This document shows positions 1 to 10,092 of a stretch of DNA of 21,897 nt, in pieces. How positions within the stretch are numbered: the stretch's first letter is position 1; each line of letters begins with the position of its first letter. The notes beneath the pieces are model-generated. The model made no database searches. It was not told the origin of the DNA and saw only the letters and a program-made list of their open reading frames with translations. Where the stretch lies: the NCBI GenBank assembly GCA_016098155.1, contig JAAAJB010000579.1:1-21897 (forward strand), in the 5' to 3' direction. The translations under genes were made by a program, and so were the position numbers. This DNA comes from Actinomortierella ambigua. Lineage: Eukaryota > Mortierellomycota > Mortierellomycetes > Mortierellales > Mortierellaceae.

Positions 1-547
1 TGAGGAGCGAGCAATGGCGGTGGCTCGAGAATGACAGGCAATGCAGACAAGAACTTCATACCACTAATGTGCTCCCAAGTCATATTTTCTCACTCTTTCA
101 ATAGATAGAGCCGTGCAAGGGGACGAAAGAAAGAAACCCGGCTGTTGGACGTAGCTACATATGGCAGGGATCTTGACAGGAATTTGCATAGCGATGACAA
201 TAAAGACCATCTTCTCGTATGTTTTTCGTCTCCGTCATTGTTCCAGGTCTTTCGTCTTGTAGGCAAGTGCTCTGTTCTCTCCATCCATGCTCCATAATTA
301 TTGCTCCTCCAGAGGATGGTGCTAGAACTTTTCAATGCGGCACTGGAGGAAACATCCAAAGCATCACAGCGGCGCACCCATATGTCTCCTTTCCCTTGAT
401 TTAAGAAGGCTGGGGGACACAATCAGGTTTCTCTTGTGGATAATCTCAACTTTAATGTAGATAACCTTTTTATTCCAATTTACCACGAGAAAGAGCGGAA
501 GGACAAGGGGAAGCAGTAGGAAGGGGAGAAAAGCCCATGCATGATCT
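1..547. other. 3' flank of the glucosidase II gene; no gene seen
   Basis: No open frame here looks like a protein and no RNA gene was recognised. The only interpretable element is an AATAAA hexamer on the minus strand at 469-474, which fits the 3' end of the glucosidase II transcript that stops at 548. The remainder appears to be ordinary intergenic sequence. Confidence 0.6.
469..474 (-). terminator. poly(A) signal AATAAA for the glucosidase II gene
   Basis: A canonical AATAAA hexamer (TTTATT on the plus strand) lies 74 nt downstream of the glucosidase II stop codon, on the same strand. Position and orientation fit a cleavage/polyadenylation signal. Fungal signals are degenerate, so this is a likely rather than proven site. 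Confidence 0.5.
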
Positions 548-3500
548 TCAAAAGAGAATCTCCCAGTCTTCACGCACAAGCACACGTGGATCCTTGATCG
601 TGCAGACAAAATGCTTGCCAGCGGCCGAAGACACTTCGTCGCACTGTACATTCTCCACTACGCGCTCGGCTGCCGCTGCCCCGGCCGCCTTTTCCACCAC
701 CGACACCTTGCTGATAGGCTGCGACAGTCCAACAAAGACCACCCGCTCGACCCGCAGATCGCCCAACGACCTGGCGTACTGGTTCGACGTCTGCTCACGA
801 TAGTTGGGTGCCGTCCTCGTCAGATCCTTGGACGACAACACGCGCTGACCGGCCGCCGCTTTTGTCGTCGTCTGAGCCACCTCAAACTCGCGCAAGATGA
901 ACGCACCTTGCTCATACGCGTACGATTCGCCATCGTCCAAATACAACCGACCCTTGGCATGACCCTGACTATCCAGCGCGACCACCAGCGTGAACGGATC
1001 CCGCTCCATGGCCTTGGAAGACCGACGGGGCCGCTCGCGCTTCGTCACAATCGTGCCCGCGCGTTGGTAGACCGGGATCTTGTCTGCGGGCGAATCGACC
1101 TCCTTGTAGGCGCTCGGGCCTTGCTCCGCCGCATACGTCTTGATGTCATACCATTTCTCGCTGCCAGCAAAGTACACTTGCGATTTGGTCACTCCGGCTT
1201 GCGTCACGGGCTTCACTAACAGCGCCGATCCTACGAGGTACTGATCGTCCATACCAAACGTGGCTTCGTCGTCAGGGAACTCGGTGAACATTGGTCTAGA
1301 TTGGATTTAAAAGACAAAAAGGGGGGAGAGAGGGATGTGTTAGAATTTTTGGAGTATTCTGACGTGTTAGTCTGGGAGAAGGGAGTGAGTCGTTCCTCTT
1401 ACCGGATAATAGGCGCGCCATCAATGCTCGTCTCATAGAACAGAGTGTACCAGAAGGGAAGGTAGGCATAACGTGTGCGGACAGCCTCGCGGATCTGCGA
1501 GGTATATGGCTCACCAAACAGCCATGGCTCACGACGCTTGCTATCCAGATGAGCATGTGCACGGAAGAAAGGGTAGTAAATACCGGCCTGGTACCAGCGC
1601 GTCAGCAGCTCAGGATCGGGGTTGCCAAAGAATCCACCAACGTCGGCTCCAGAGAAGGGCAGTCCGGACAAACCAATCGTCAGCAACATGGGCGAGGCTG
1701 CGCCAAGGTGCTCCCATGTGGCAAAGTTGTCGCCCGTCCAGATGGCACCATAACGCTGCGAACCAGCGAAAAAGGCACGCGAAAGAACAAAAGGTCGTTG
1801 GTGGGTTGCATTACGCGAGCGAAGTCCCTCTGCGGTCGCCGAGTGCTAAAATCGCCAAAGAAAAAAAAGGTGTCAGATCTGCACATAAAAACAAATCTCT
1901 CTGGGCCAACATACATCTACATGAAAAAGAGAACACAATGAAGATGAACCACTTACGAACATGGTGCCGTAAAGGTTGTGGACACTGCGATGCTCCATAT
2001 CACCGTAGTGAAGAACATCCTTGGGAATGGTGATCTCGGGGCCATTGAACACCGAGGGCTCATTCATGTCATTCCATGTGAACAGATCTTTGGTCGATCC
2101 AACGTAGCGGTCGTACGCGAAATTAGAAGCCCACCAATCACGGGCCTTGGGGTTGTAAAAGTCGATCCACTGCGAGCTACCAGGCCAGCACCAGCCGTCA
2201 AAGTCCGATTTACCGTCCTTGTTCTTGATGAAAATGTCGAGTTCTTTGGCTTCCTTCGACACATGATAGTCACTGTCCATCTTGATGTGAGGATCGATAA
2301 TAGTCACCATCTATGTTTGTACGCGGGGGCATCAAAGGTTGGTGAATGTCAAAAAAGGAACTCAAAGTGGCAAGCAGATCTAATCATGGATGAAAGCTGT
2401 CACCCATCCATACCTTGCGGTTTTTGAACGCCAAAGACTTCTGCATGTCAGCAGGATTGGGGAACTTGTTATCGTCCCAGGTAAAGTATCTCTTGCCATT
2501 GGTGTGTTCAATATCAAGCCAGAGGACGTCGTATGGAATGTCGTGTTTGTCGAAACCAGCATCGACCTCAGCGACATCCTTCTGGTTGTTGTAGTTCCAG
2601 CGGCACTGGTGGTAGGCAATGGCAAAGGACTGAGGAAGAGCCGTCGTTCCAACCAGGGAGGAGTATTGGCGGAAGATATCCTTGTGTGTCGGTCCCAAGA
2701 ATACAAAAAGATCCAAGACACCAGCCTCACTGATCCAGTGTGTCTTTGTGCTTGTCAGAGAGCCAGGACCCTTCTTGCCCTTGAACCAAGAGAGGACTCC
2801 CGATGACGACGGCTCTTCGGCAGGTTTCTCGACATCAACCCAGGTCTCAGCGGCATTCATCCAAAAGACAGCCGCTGTACTGTTCTTGCTATGGCCCAGC
2901 ATGAAGGGGATCGAGCCATAAAGAGCCATTGGGTTATCGATTTCGTATTCAAAGACGTCCAGGTTGTACAGGCGGTATGGGTCCGAGTATGGTGCGCCAG
3001 GACCACGTGTTGCCTTGAGCGACATGCTTGTTGCGTGCTCAGGGATACCATAGACGTGGTTCATTCCTGCAAACGAAATATCCAATCCAATGGACTCAGG
3101 GCCTAGAAAGGTAACACCAAACAACACCACCGTTAGGAATATTTGAAAACAATGGCTCTCCCTTTTTTGCATGTGGCGTTCTGGTGGTGAAACCCGCCCT
3201 TACCACGAGGCTTCGAATCGGTATGCTCCTTGAAACTCTCCTCCCACATTTTCTCTTCCAGCTTGCGCTCCAGATCTGTCTTTTCAATTTTGATCTCTTC
3301 GGAGCCAGCTTCCTGGTTGGTCAAGCCCTCGGCCTGCTCAGCCTGCTCAGCCTGCTCGTCCTTCTTGCGCAGTCGCTCAAAGCGCAGCAAACCCTGATCG
3401 TTCAACAGCACCGTAGGAGTGCCATTGACGAGAAACTCAATCCTGAAGGGCTCAGCCGTGATCTTGAGCGTGTTCTGCATCTTGGTGCCGTATTGAAAAG

Positions 3501-3975
3501 ACACAACACCATTGCTGGTATCGCGGTGGGTCTGAAGGGTCGAGGTCAGGTCGTAGGACTTGACGAGCACGGTCTCTGCAACACCATCATAGCGGGGCCA
3601 GACAGGGTCCTGTTCCGTAATCCTGATCCGAGCGGCTTCGTTGTCGAGTAGGTGAACTTCAAGACCAAGTTCCCCACGAAGGCCCTTGGCAGTTTCCTGC
3701 GTGTTGACAAGGGTCGCCTTCAGGACACCTGGCTTGTCAGGGTTAATGTGGATCGAGTCTTGGTCGAGCACAAAGGGCGACTTCCACTCGCCGCCGGCTT
3801 CGCGCGCAGAATCGGCATAGGCGCGGTTCCGTGTGCAAAAGCCGCTCTGTGAGCAGGTCTTAAAGTCCTCGCGCTTGACGGAGTGTGTCAAGCCTAGAAC
3901 AAGGCCCAGGGCAATGACGGAGCGAAGCAAGGTACGAGACCGGCGCTGTCGTCCTGTGGATGAGATGGACTCCAT
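548..3975 (-). CDS. ROT2: Glucosidase II catalytic alpha subunit (GH31), ER lumen
   Basis: This enzyme trims the two inner alpha-1,3-linked glucoses from Glc2Man9GlcNAc2 on new glycoproteins in the ER, together with a beta subunit, and so governs calnexin-cycle entry and exit. The model has five exons: 3975-3204, 3102-2414, 2310-1957, 1845-1403 and 1295-548. All introns are GT-AG (101, 103, 111 and 107 bp), phases agree, and the product is 1001 aa, usual for the family. A basic N-terminus followed by a hydrophobic stretch gives a signal peptide at about residues 1-32. The GH31 signature WNDMNEP carries the nucleophile at about D568, and WTGDN carries the acid/base at about D644. [13 protein letters not shown] is typical of glucosidase II. 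A charged spacer in exon 1 contains a 9-bp triplication encoding EQA repeats (3332-3358). The branch-site-like CTAAC is visible in introns 1 and 4. Upstream lies a CT-rich tract but no clear TATA box. Confidence 0.95.
3332..3358 (-). repeat. 9-bp tandem triplication inside the glucosidase II CDS
   Basis: Three consecutive 9-bp units (plus-strand gcctgctca, gcctgctca, gcctgctcg) encode a repeated Glu-Gln-Ala in the charged, probably disordered spacer before the GH31 catalytic core. Because the unit is a multiple of three, copy-number change would keep the frame. Confidence 0.85.
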
Positions 3976-4085
3976 GAGGTTAATTCTTGTGAAGTCGAGA
4001 TGATGGTTGAGATGGTCAGTTCCTGAAAAAAAAAAAGTCCAAAGAACCAGCCGACTTGGTGCCACTGTCAAGACAGAGATGAAAC

Positions 4086-4129
4086 GAGGGAGAGAGTGAG
4101 AGAGTGAGAGCGAGAGATAGAGGGAGGGA
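4086..4129. repeat. Polypurine (GA) tract upstream of the glucosidase II gene
   Basis: The plus strand is almost pure GA with a gagagtga-like period, so the coding strand of the gene carries a CT block about 110-155 nt before its ATG. CT-rich blocks near the transcription start are common in promoters of filamentous fungi, so a promoter role is plausible but unproven. Confidence 0.6.
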
Positions 4130-4196
4130 CAATGGTTGATTGTGGATGATGCGTGGAGTAACGTCACTGGTGATTGAGGTTAAAGAGGAAGGAAAC

Positions 4197-4202
4197 TTTA
4201 TT
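4197..4202 (-). terminator. poly(A) signal AATAAA for the secreted six-cysteine protein gene
   Basis: An AATAAA hexamer on the minus strand lies 86 nt past the stop codon at 4288, in the right orientation and at a sensible distance for 3' end formation of that gene. Confidence 0.5.
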
Positions 4203-4287
4203 CGTCACGACTCTTCGAGACAGTCTCAGGGACAAGCAATCAGAACGCGTGCGCCCGAAAGTACATAAATTTGGGACCAAAGACAAG

Positions 4288-5328
4288 CTAAGACAAAACG
4301 CCATCAGGCCCGGTGTTTTCCTCGGTTGCCTGGGCAATCGTGTCGAGGAAGATTCGGTTTGAGAATGACAGACTCTGGTCATATGCACCAGAGTCATCGT
4401 ACTCGCTTGACGTGGCCGAGCTGCCAGATCCGCATCGACAAGCAAATGAGTAGAAGAGCTCGAAGTTGGCCTTGTAGCAAATGTTTTCGCGAATCGGGAC
4501 GAAATTTTTGTTGACGCATTCTAGGGACAAGACAAAGGTCAAGGCATGTCAGGAAGACAGGTGAGTGAGAGAGACTATAAACAGCCAGATCCTCAAACAA
4601 CTGGGAACGATGACAATCAGGGTGGATGAGAGTAGAGGCAGCATCGGCTACTTACCGGCAGCACAGCGTGTTCGAAAGATACGGCAGATACTGTCCTTGA
4701 ACTTCACCGCTGTCGCCCGCTGGGCTGCAGAGGCTCCCGCCACGTGGTAGACGGGCACCGCCTCCATGGAGCCAAGCAGCTTGTCTACCTCGATTGTTTC
4801 TACTTCCGTCTCTGTGACGGGTATGCTAATGATGACAGTCTCAATGCTGTGGTAGGGCGTAGTCACAGTGACGTCCTGAATGACCGTCGTCTCGATTTCT
4901 GAAACGATCGTTGTCGGCGCTGGCCGTGGCGGGGGCAGAACCACAGTGGATTCGATAACCTTCGTATGATCCGGGTCTACCACGGTCTCGACTTGTATAG
5001 CAGTGTGGCCAGGCACGTGAATCGTCGAGTATTCCGTGTAGATCCATGGGTCACTGTCTACCACTGTGATCACATTTTGCCTACGTTGCTCGAGAGCTGC
5101 GTGAAAGAGCACAGGCCCGCTCTTGACGGCTTCTTCATAATCACTATCGAAGAAATAGTCAGGCATCCAGTCCCCTTCGTCCTCGACTGCACCCTCCCGC
5201 GCGAGGACTGCGAGTGGTAGAAGGGTAAAGGCGAGGAGGAAAAGGGGCAATATTCTCTTGATGTGAACCGGGCACCATGGCCGTTGACACGCATTATTGA
5301 CGCGCATACTTGTGCGGGATGTGGTCAT
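4288..5328 (-). CDS. Hypothetical secreted protein with Thr/Val-rich stretch and six-Cys C-terminal module
   Basis: I do not recognise this family. The model has two exons (5328-4656 and 4520-4288) joined across a 135-bp intron (donor GTAAGT, acceptor CTAG); phases match and the product is 301 aa. The N-terminus has basic residues and then a long hydrophobic core ending LAVLA, a clear signal peptide. Residues about 45-75 are acidic. About residues 85-190 are rich in Thr, Val, Ile and Glu with PPPRPAP in the middle, like an extended cell-surface stalk. The C-terminal module has six cysteines spaced C-x6-C-x3-C-x12-C-x12-C-x1-C, followed by a Ser/Gly/acidic tail. The intron falls between the second and third cysteines, so the module exists only after splicing. 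A second Met (5307) would shorten the N-terminus by seven residues. It probably acts in the wall or outside the cell. It is downstream of MET6 on the same strand, about 1.3 kb away. Confidence 0.8.
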
Positions 5329-5754
5329 GATGTGATTCTCCTCTTTGACTGGGGATGCAAAAGTGGTGGATGTAAGAGGGTGAAGAAGAGAGAAAGTGGG
5401 CAAGCAATCCTCTACTGACGGGGGGTCTCTATCGATGGCAGGGTTTCCAGGAGGAAAGGAATGCAAGTGCAAGCAAGGATCGGAATAGTGTTTTCTCTCT
5501 TTCTTTCCTCACAACCCTACACAAGATATTTACGTGATCAAAAACGTGATAGTACTGATATAATGGTGTTTATTTCTGAGCTTCTTGCAAAGTTCAAAGT
5601 TCCGTTGAGGACCAATGAGACTCCCTGATATGCAGGCCAGGGTTGATCCATGCTGCCAGTGTTAAACTCAGCTGGAGCATGCTCAAAGAACCCAGTGCAG
5701 GCGAAGCATTGAATACAAAGAAAAAAATGAGCTACGAAAGAGTTGAGGTGCAAT

Positions 5755-5776
5755 AGAGAGCGAGAGCGAGAGAGAG
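5755..5776. repeat. Short GA-rich polypurine tract
   Basis: About 22 bp of GA repeats with two C interruptions on the plus strand, giving a CT tract on the strand of the secreted-protein gene about 430 nt upstream of its start. It resembles the tracts in front of the other minus-strand genes. Confidence 0.5.
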
Positions 5777-6481
5777 TTGTCGCGCCTTTTCTCCTTCCGA
5801 AGGATGGTGATCGATTGGAGGATTCAGGAGCAACAATACTGAAAAGATGGAGGGTGAAAGAATGAAGGGGGAAAAAGAGTCATTGTACGATGTGGCCAAT
5901 GATATCCCCGGTTGACGAGGTTCATTAGTCAACATCCATTCAACAACTCACATGTGCCTGAAGAGGCCTTATCCTAGGGCTTGCTCGTACTGGAACTTGA
6001 AAGCTGAGGGCTGGATCGCCCAAGGCACTGGCAGTCGAAGAGGCGCTTGTACAGACAGGAAAGGCAAAGTCGTTTCAACCCTTCTTTTCAGTGACCCACA
6101 AAAAAAGATAACCACCCAAAGGAGATGAAAGAAGCCAGCGCAAAATGACCCCCTTTTCTCTCTTGCAAAGTTGCAAGTACTGGAGTAGGTGTGTGGATGA
6201 AATGAAAGAAAAAGAAAAAAGAAAGAAAGATAACCCAAAAGATATTACAGCCGATGCTTCCGCCACCCCGTGTTTCCATTCTTCTCTGAGCATTGTGGGC
6301 ACAAGGGTCGGGTTAAGAGTTCATGTCCAAGGCTTCTGTTGAAGAAACTTTCGAGTTAGTACGCGCACACTGAGGAGCTGATTGTCCGTTTGTACCAACA
6401 CGAAAGTCGAAGAAACGAAGAAAAAAAGAGGAAAAAAGAGATGTGAAAAGTGCAAAGCATGAGTAGCAAATAACGTTTTGC

Positions 6482-6530
6482 GGGATCTGTTAAGAGATCC
6501 CTTGGGGTGGATGCCGTTGAGGCACCCCAA
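6482..6530. repeat. Two abutting perfect stem-loops downstream of MET6
   Basis: The first hairpin pairs 6482-6488 (GGGATCT) with 6495-6501 (AGATCCC) around a 6-nt loop. The second pairs 6502-6509 (TTGGGGTG) with 6523-6530 (CACCCCAA) around a 13-nt loop. They touch with no base between them. They begin 102 nt past the MET6 stop on the MET6 strand, so they probably fall in its 3' UTR or end region. The function is unknown. Confidence 0.7.
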
Positions 6531-6631
6531 GATGTTACCATATCGTTCAATTGTTGAGAATGAAACGCATTGGTTTCCAGACCCAACTCAAGAGAGGTGG
6601 GTCGGTACCGCTTCCTCAATAGGAAGAATGC

Positions 6632-9288
6632 TTAGGCGCTGGCGCGGAGCGCCTTTGCCACAGCAACCATGTTGGCCAGAGACTCGTTGACCTCCTTCCA
6701 ACCACGAGTCTTAAGACCGCAGTCGGGGTTGATCCACAGGTTGCGAGCAGGAATGTACCTATCGGATATGGTAGAAAGGGTTCATGTTCATGTGAGTTTA
6801 CCATTCATAACGCTCAGTTGGAAGGGTAAGTCTTTCATGTCCATGTCCATCTCAGTATTTTGGTTTTCAAACTTACTGGAGCATAGCGTCGGCGCGAATC
6901 TTCATCTCTTCAACGGTGGGAACGCGAGGCGAGTGGATGTCAAAGACACCAGGGCCAATGCCGGCACCATAACCATGAGTGGCAAAAGCACCGAGGATTT
7001 TCATATCGCTCTTCGAATTCTCAATGGTCAGCACATCGGCATCCATACGAATGATAGCAGGGAAGATGTCCTGGAAGTCCGAGTAGCACATGTGGGTGTG
7101 AATGACAGTCTCATCCTTGACACCAGTGGTTGAGATCAGGAAAGCGTCGACCGACCATTGCAGGTAGTAGTCAAAGTCAACAGCGCGGAGAGGCAGGCCT
7201 TCACGGATGGCAGGCTCATCGACCTGGATATGGATGATTCCAGCTTTCTCGAGATCAACAACCTCATCACGGATAGCAAGCGCAAGCTGGGTGCAGACAA
7301 CCGAGCGAGGAATATCATCACGGACGAACGACCACTGCAGGCAAGTGACAGGACCAGTCAACATACCCTTCATGGGCTTGGAGGTCAGCGACTGAGCATA
7401 GACAGACTCCTTCACCGTCATGGGGTTCACACGGTGGACGTCACCAAAGATAATTGGGGGACGGACACAGCGACTGCCGTAGCTGGCAATCCAACCGTTC
7501 TCAGAGAAGATGTAACCCTCGAGACGCTCGCCAAAGTAGGCCACCATGTCGTTACGCTCGGCTTCACCGTGAACGAGGACATCAAGATCGAGGTCCTCCT
7601 GAGCCTTGACACAGAAAGCAATCTCCTTCTTGATAAAGTCTTCGTAAGACTCCTGGTTAATCTCGCCCTTGGTGAACTTGGCACGAGCAACACGGATCTC
7701 CTTGGTCTGGGGGAAGGAACCAATGGTGGTAGTAGGATAGGCAGGCAGAGGCAGCTTCTCGTGCTGCTTCTCTTGGCGGGTGGCAAACACATTGCGACGA
7801 CGAAGCTGATCCGAAGTGATGGCATCAAGGCGACGGCGGACATCGGCATTGGTGGTGTGGGGGGAGACACGACGAGCCTCAATTGAACGAGCATTGTCAT
7901 CAAGCTCGGCCTTCACGCTGTCAGCGCCATTGTTGAGGGCAGCAGCAAGGACACGAAGCTCGACACACTTCTCCTCAGAGTAGGCAAGCCATTCGAAAAG
8001 CTCGGGCTGCTTCGATGCGAGGCGCTTCTCAAACTTGAGGGTAACAGGGGTGTGGAGGAGAGAGCAGGAAGGAGCGACAAAGACACGATCGGATCCAAGA
8101 GCAGCAACAGCCTGCTGGGCAACCTTCAGGGCGGCAGCCAGGTTTGCCTTCCAGATGTTGCGACCGTCAACCAGACCCAATGAGAGGACCTGAGTGTTGT
8201 TCAGGTTCTTGATCACATGCTCGAGTTGCTCGGGAGCACGGACGAGATCAATGTGAAGACCAGCAACACCCGAGTCGCGGATGAACGAGACGTTGTTGTC
8301 GATGCGACCAAAGTAGGTAGCGATCAAAAGCTTGAGCTTGGACGAAACAGCAGTGAGGCGCTTGTAGGTCGAATGGTACAGCTCAATCACGTTCTTAGGA
8401 AGATCGAGCACCAAGCAGGGCTCGTCGACTTGGATCCAGTCGGCGCCGGCACTGGCCAGCTTGGTGAGGAGCTCTTCGTAGACGGGGAGAACGCGAGGCA
8501 GCAACGACAGGATGTCAAGACCGGGCGAGTTCTTGGCAGCCTTACCGAGCAAGAGGAATGACAGAGGGCCAAGGACGACAGGACGGGTGTGGATGCCCAA
8601 AGCCTTGGCCTCGTTGAACTCCTCCACAGTCTTGACGCGGGTGTTGAGACCAAAAGTCTGTGCGGTCTCAAACTCGGGGACACTGTAAGGCGAAGGCATC
8701 AAATGTGTGGGAAAAAATGAGAGGTCAGGTTCGTTGTCTGTATTTTTTTTTTTTTTTTTGCTCAACTTCATTCACAGACACGTACATGTAGTGGTAGTTG
8801 GTATCAAACCACTTCTTCATCTCCTGGGCCTCAAGGTCCACCTTGGGCTGGGTCTCGGTGGCAGGCTTCTGGATACCACGACCGATGGCAAAAGTGCGCT
8901 CGTGACCATCAGGCAAGTGGCGGAAGCGTTGGGGAATGACGCTGAACATGACGGAATGGTCAAGAACGTGATCGTAGTAGGAGAAGTCGCCCGAGGGGAT
9001 GTGGGTAAGACCCTGAGCCTGCTGGAGCTTCCAGTTCTCGGCACGCAGCTTGGCAGCACCTTCGTCAAGAGTCTCGGCCGAGATCTTACCGGCCCAGAAG
9101 CTCTCGACGTTCTTCTTGGTCTCGCGCTGAGCACCCTGTTGGCAAGAGAGGCAGTGATTGGGAGGAAGGAAGAACAGCAACAGTTAGTGGATCATATTTA
9201 GCAAAGAGGCCTACACGGGATCTGCGCAGAAGAGTGGCACGAAGATACGCACAATGCGAGGGAAACCGAGGTTGGTAGCAAAAACCAT
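6632..9288 (-). CDS. MET6: Cobalamin-independent methionine synthase (MetE/Met6)
   Basis: This cytosolic zinc enzyme transfers the methyl group of 5-methyltetrahydropteroyl-polyglutamate to homocysteine, giving methionine. The model has four exons: 9288-9253 (only 12 codons), 9135-8786, 8682-6877 and 6758-6632. Introns are 117, 103 and 118 bp, all GT-AG, and the product is 772 aa, matching the family. The N-terminal half begins with the typical LGFPRIGAQRE, whose motif is split by intron 1, and contains NYHYIVPE, split by intron 2. The C-terminal catalytic barrel shows every zinc ligand: H659 and C661 in HTHMC, E683 in IENSKSD and C744 in [11 protein letters not shown]. These sit exactly 18 residues beyond the E. 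coli positions. The catalytic His is in DIHSPRVP. The start is fixed by the conserved N-terminus and the good context at 9288. A TATA box and two Met31/32-like sites lie upstream. Intron 2 has a long A-run (T-run on plus, about 8740-8760). Confidence 0.97.
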
Positions 9289-9296
9289 GATGGATT

Positions 9297-9306
9297 AACT
9301 GTGGGA
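9297..9306 (+). promoter_or_regulatory. Met31/32-like site (AACTGTGGGA), proximal copy
   Basis: AACTGTGGGA matches the core of the yeast Met31/Met32 site AAACTGTGGC except at the last positions. It lies only 9-18 bp upstream of the MET6 ATG, probably inside the transcribed leader, so its role as a DNA site is less certain than that of the distal copy. Confidence 0.3.
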
Positions 9307-9375
9307 GTGTTGAGATTGGTGTGAAGGGGGAGGTGTTGCTTGCGCTTGGATTGTGCAGGATGATTTGTTCTAGAG

Positions 9376-9385
9376 AACTGTGGCG
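9376..9385 (+). promoter_or_regulatory. Met31/32-like site (AACTGTGGCG), distal copy
   Basis: AACTGTGGCG matches nine bases of the yeast Met31/Met32 consensus AAACTGTGGC (the leading A is a G here). It lies between the MET6 TATA box and the ATG, about 90 bp upstream of the start. Control of sulfur-amino-acid genes through this motif is established in budding yeast; its use in this organism is inference. Confidence 0.4.
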
Positions 9386-9423
9386 AAGAAGAAGAAAAAA
9401 AAGGGGGGCGTTGGGCGGATGCT

Positions 9424-9431
9424 CTTTTATA
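9424..9431 (-). promoter_or_regulatory. TATA box of MET6
   Basis: TATAAAAG on the minus strand lies about 136 bp upstream of the MET6 ATG. It is followed by a C/T-rich stretch with TTTTTTTTCTTCTTCTTC, where initiation would be expected. The leader would then be short, about 100 nt. Confidence 0.65.
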
Positions 9432-9768
9432 GCCGTTTTTAGAGCGATGAGAATTAAAGTTTGAAATTTCCATCACGCCATCGAGGCAAAAGATAGTTGC
9501 TTTGCACGTTCTTCATCCTACACCTTTAAACGCCTCCTTCTCTACCTCCTTTCCCCCCCCCCCCTCGTTCCTTCTCAGCATGCTTGAGTCCGTCAATGAG
9601 AATGGAGCATCCTTGCTGGTGACCCATGATACCCTTCTGAATAAAAGGAGCAGCACGGACAATGTGGAATCGATTGATCACGGCAAACCACTACACCCAA
9701 CCCTTTTCCCTTTGGAATCTTTTGCCATCAACAATTCAGGTTGGCAGGGAGGTGAGCGGTGCGTCTTG

Positions 9769-9837
9769 AAGAGCAAGAGAAAGAGAGAGAGGGAAAGAGA
9801 GAAAAAGAGAGAGGTGGAGACTGAGAGGAGGAGAGGG
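9769..9837. repeat. Long polypurine (GA) tract upstream of MET6
   Basis: About 69 bp of nearly uninterrupted purines on the plus strand, made of GA and GAAA units. It lies about 480-550 bp upstream of the MET6 start. It is simple-sequence DNA, not coding. Confidence 0.75.
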
Positions 9838-10022
9838 TATTTATAGTGCTTAGAGGTTGGCAAAACAACAAACAGGGCTGCGAACGCGTGCCATACTGGA
9901 CTTTTGTGATGAGCACCTAGTCTCACACATGGGAGTTGTGTATGTGTAGACAATGGTATGTAACGCTGCTGGTATCAACAGAGTAGCGCATCTTCAAGCG
10001 GCGCGCGAGAGAGACAAGCTTC

Positions 10023-10092
10023 GAGAGAGAAAGAGAGAGAGAGAAGGAGGGGAAGGGGGGGGGCAAAGAGAGCGAGGGGAGCGAGGGGAGGG
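10023..10092. repeat. Second long polypurine tract, GA then G-run
   Basis: A purine tract of about 70 bp with GA repeats, a nine-G run and AGCGAGGGG units, broken only by isolated C residues. With the tract at 9769-9837 it gives the divergent spacer an unusually strong strand asymmetry. Confidence 0.75.

Larger units (their letters stand above)
3976..4287. other. Spacer between the secreted-protein gene and the glucosidase II gene
   Basis: This 312-bp stretch holds the 3' end of the secreted-protein gene (AATAAA at 4197-4202) and the promoter/5' UTR of the glucosidase II gene. That promoter contains a strong CT-rich block on the minus strand (4086-4129) and an A-run at 4026-4036. No TATA box and no coding sequence were seen. 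Confidence 0.6.
5329..6631. other. Intergenic, promoter of the secreted-protein gene and 3' region of MET6
   Basis: No supported gene was found in this 1.3 kb. It holds a short GA tract (5755-5776), several A-runs and two adjacent perfect hairpins (6482-6530) just past the MET6 stop. A minus-strand AATAAA at 5569-5574 is near a 71-codon frame that has no other sign of being a gene. No tRNA-like A/B boxes were seen. Confidence 0.55.

Noticed and set aside
611..1219. 202-codon plus-strand frame antisense to the glucosidase II last exon
   Set aside because: It mirrors the conserved GH31 exon on the other strand. Composition is Arg/Leu-rich with no domain, as expected for a shadow of a GC-rich coding region.
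5538..5753. 71-codon minus-strand frame close to an AATAAA
   Set aside because: It is too short, has no convincing signal peptide or homology, and the AATAAA lies inside the frame.
7158..7886. 242-codon plus-strand frame antisense to MET6
   Set aside because: It is fully covered by the conserved MET6 third exon and shows no recognisable motif. It is a consequence of strong codon bias in MET6.
9502..9846. 114-codon plus-strand frame ending in an Arg/Lys/Glu run
   Set aside because: Its C-terminal part is only the translation of the GA tract, and the rest lacks any domain or splice structure.
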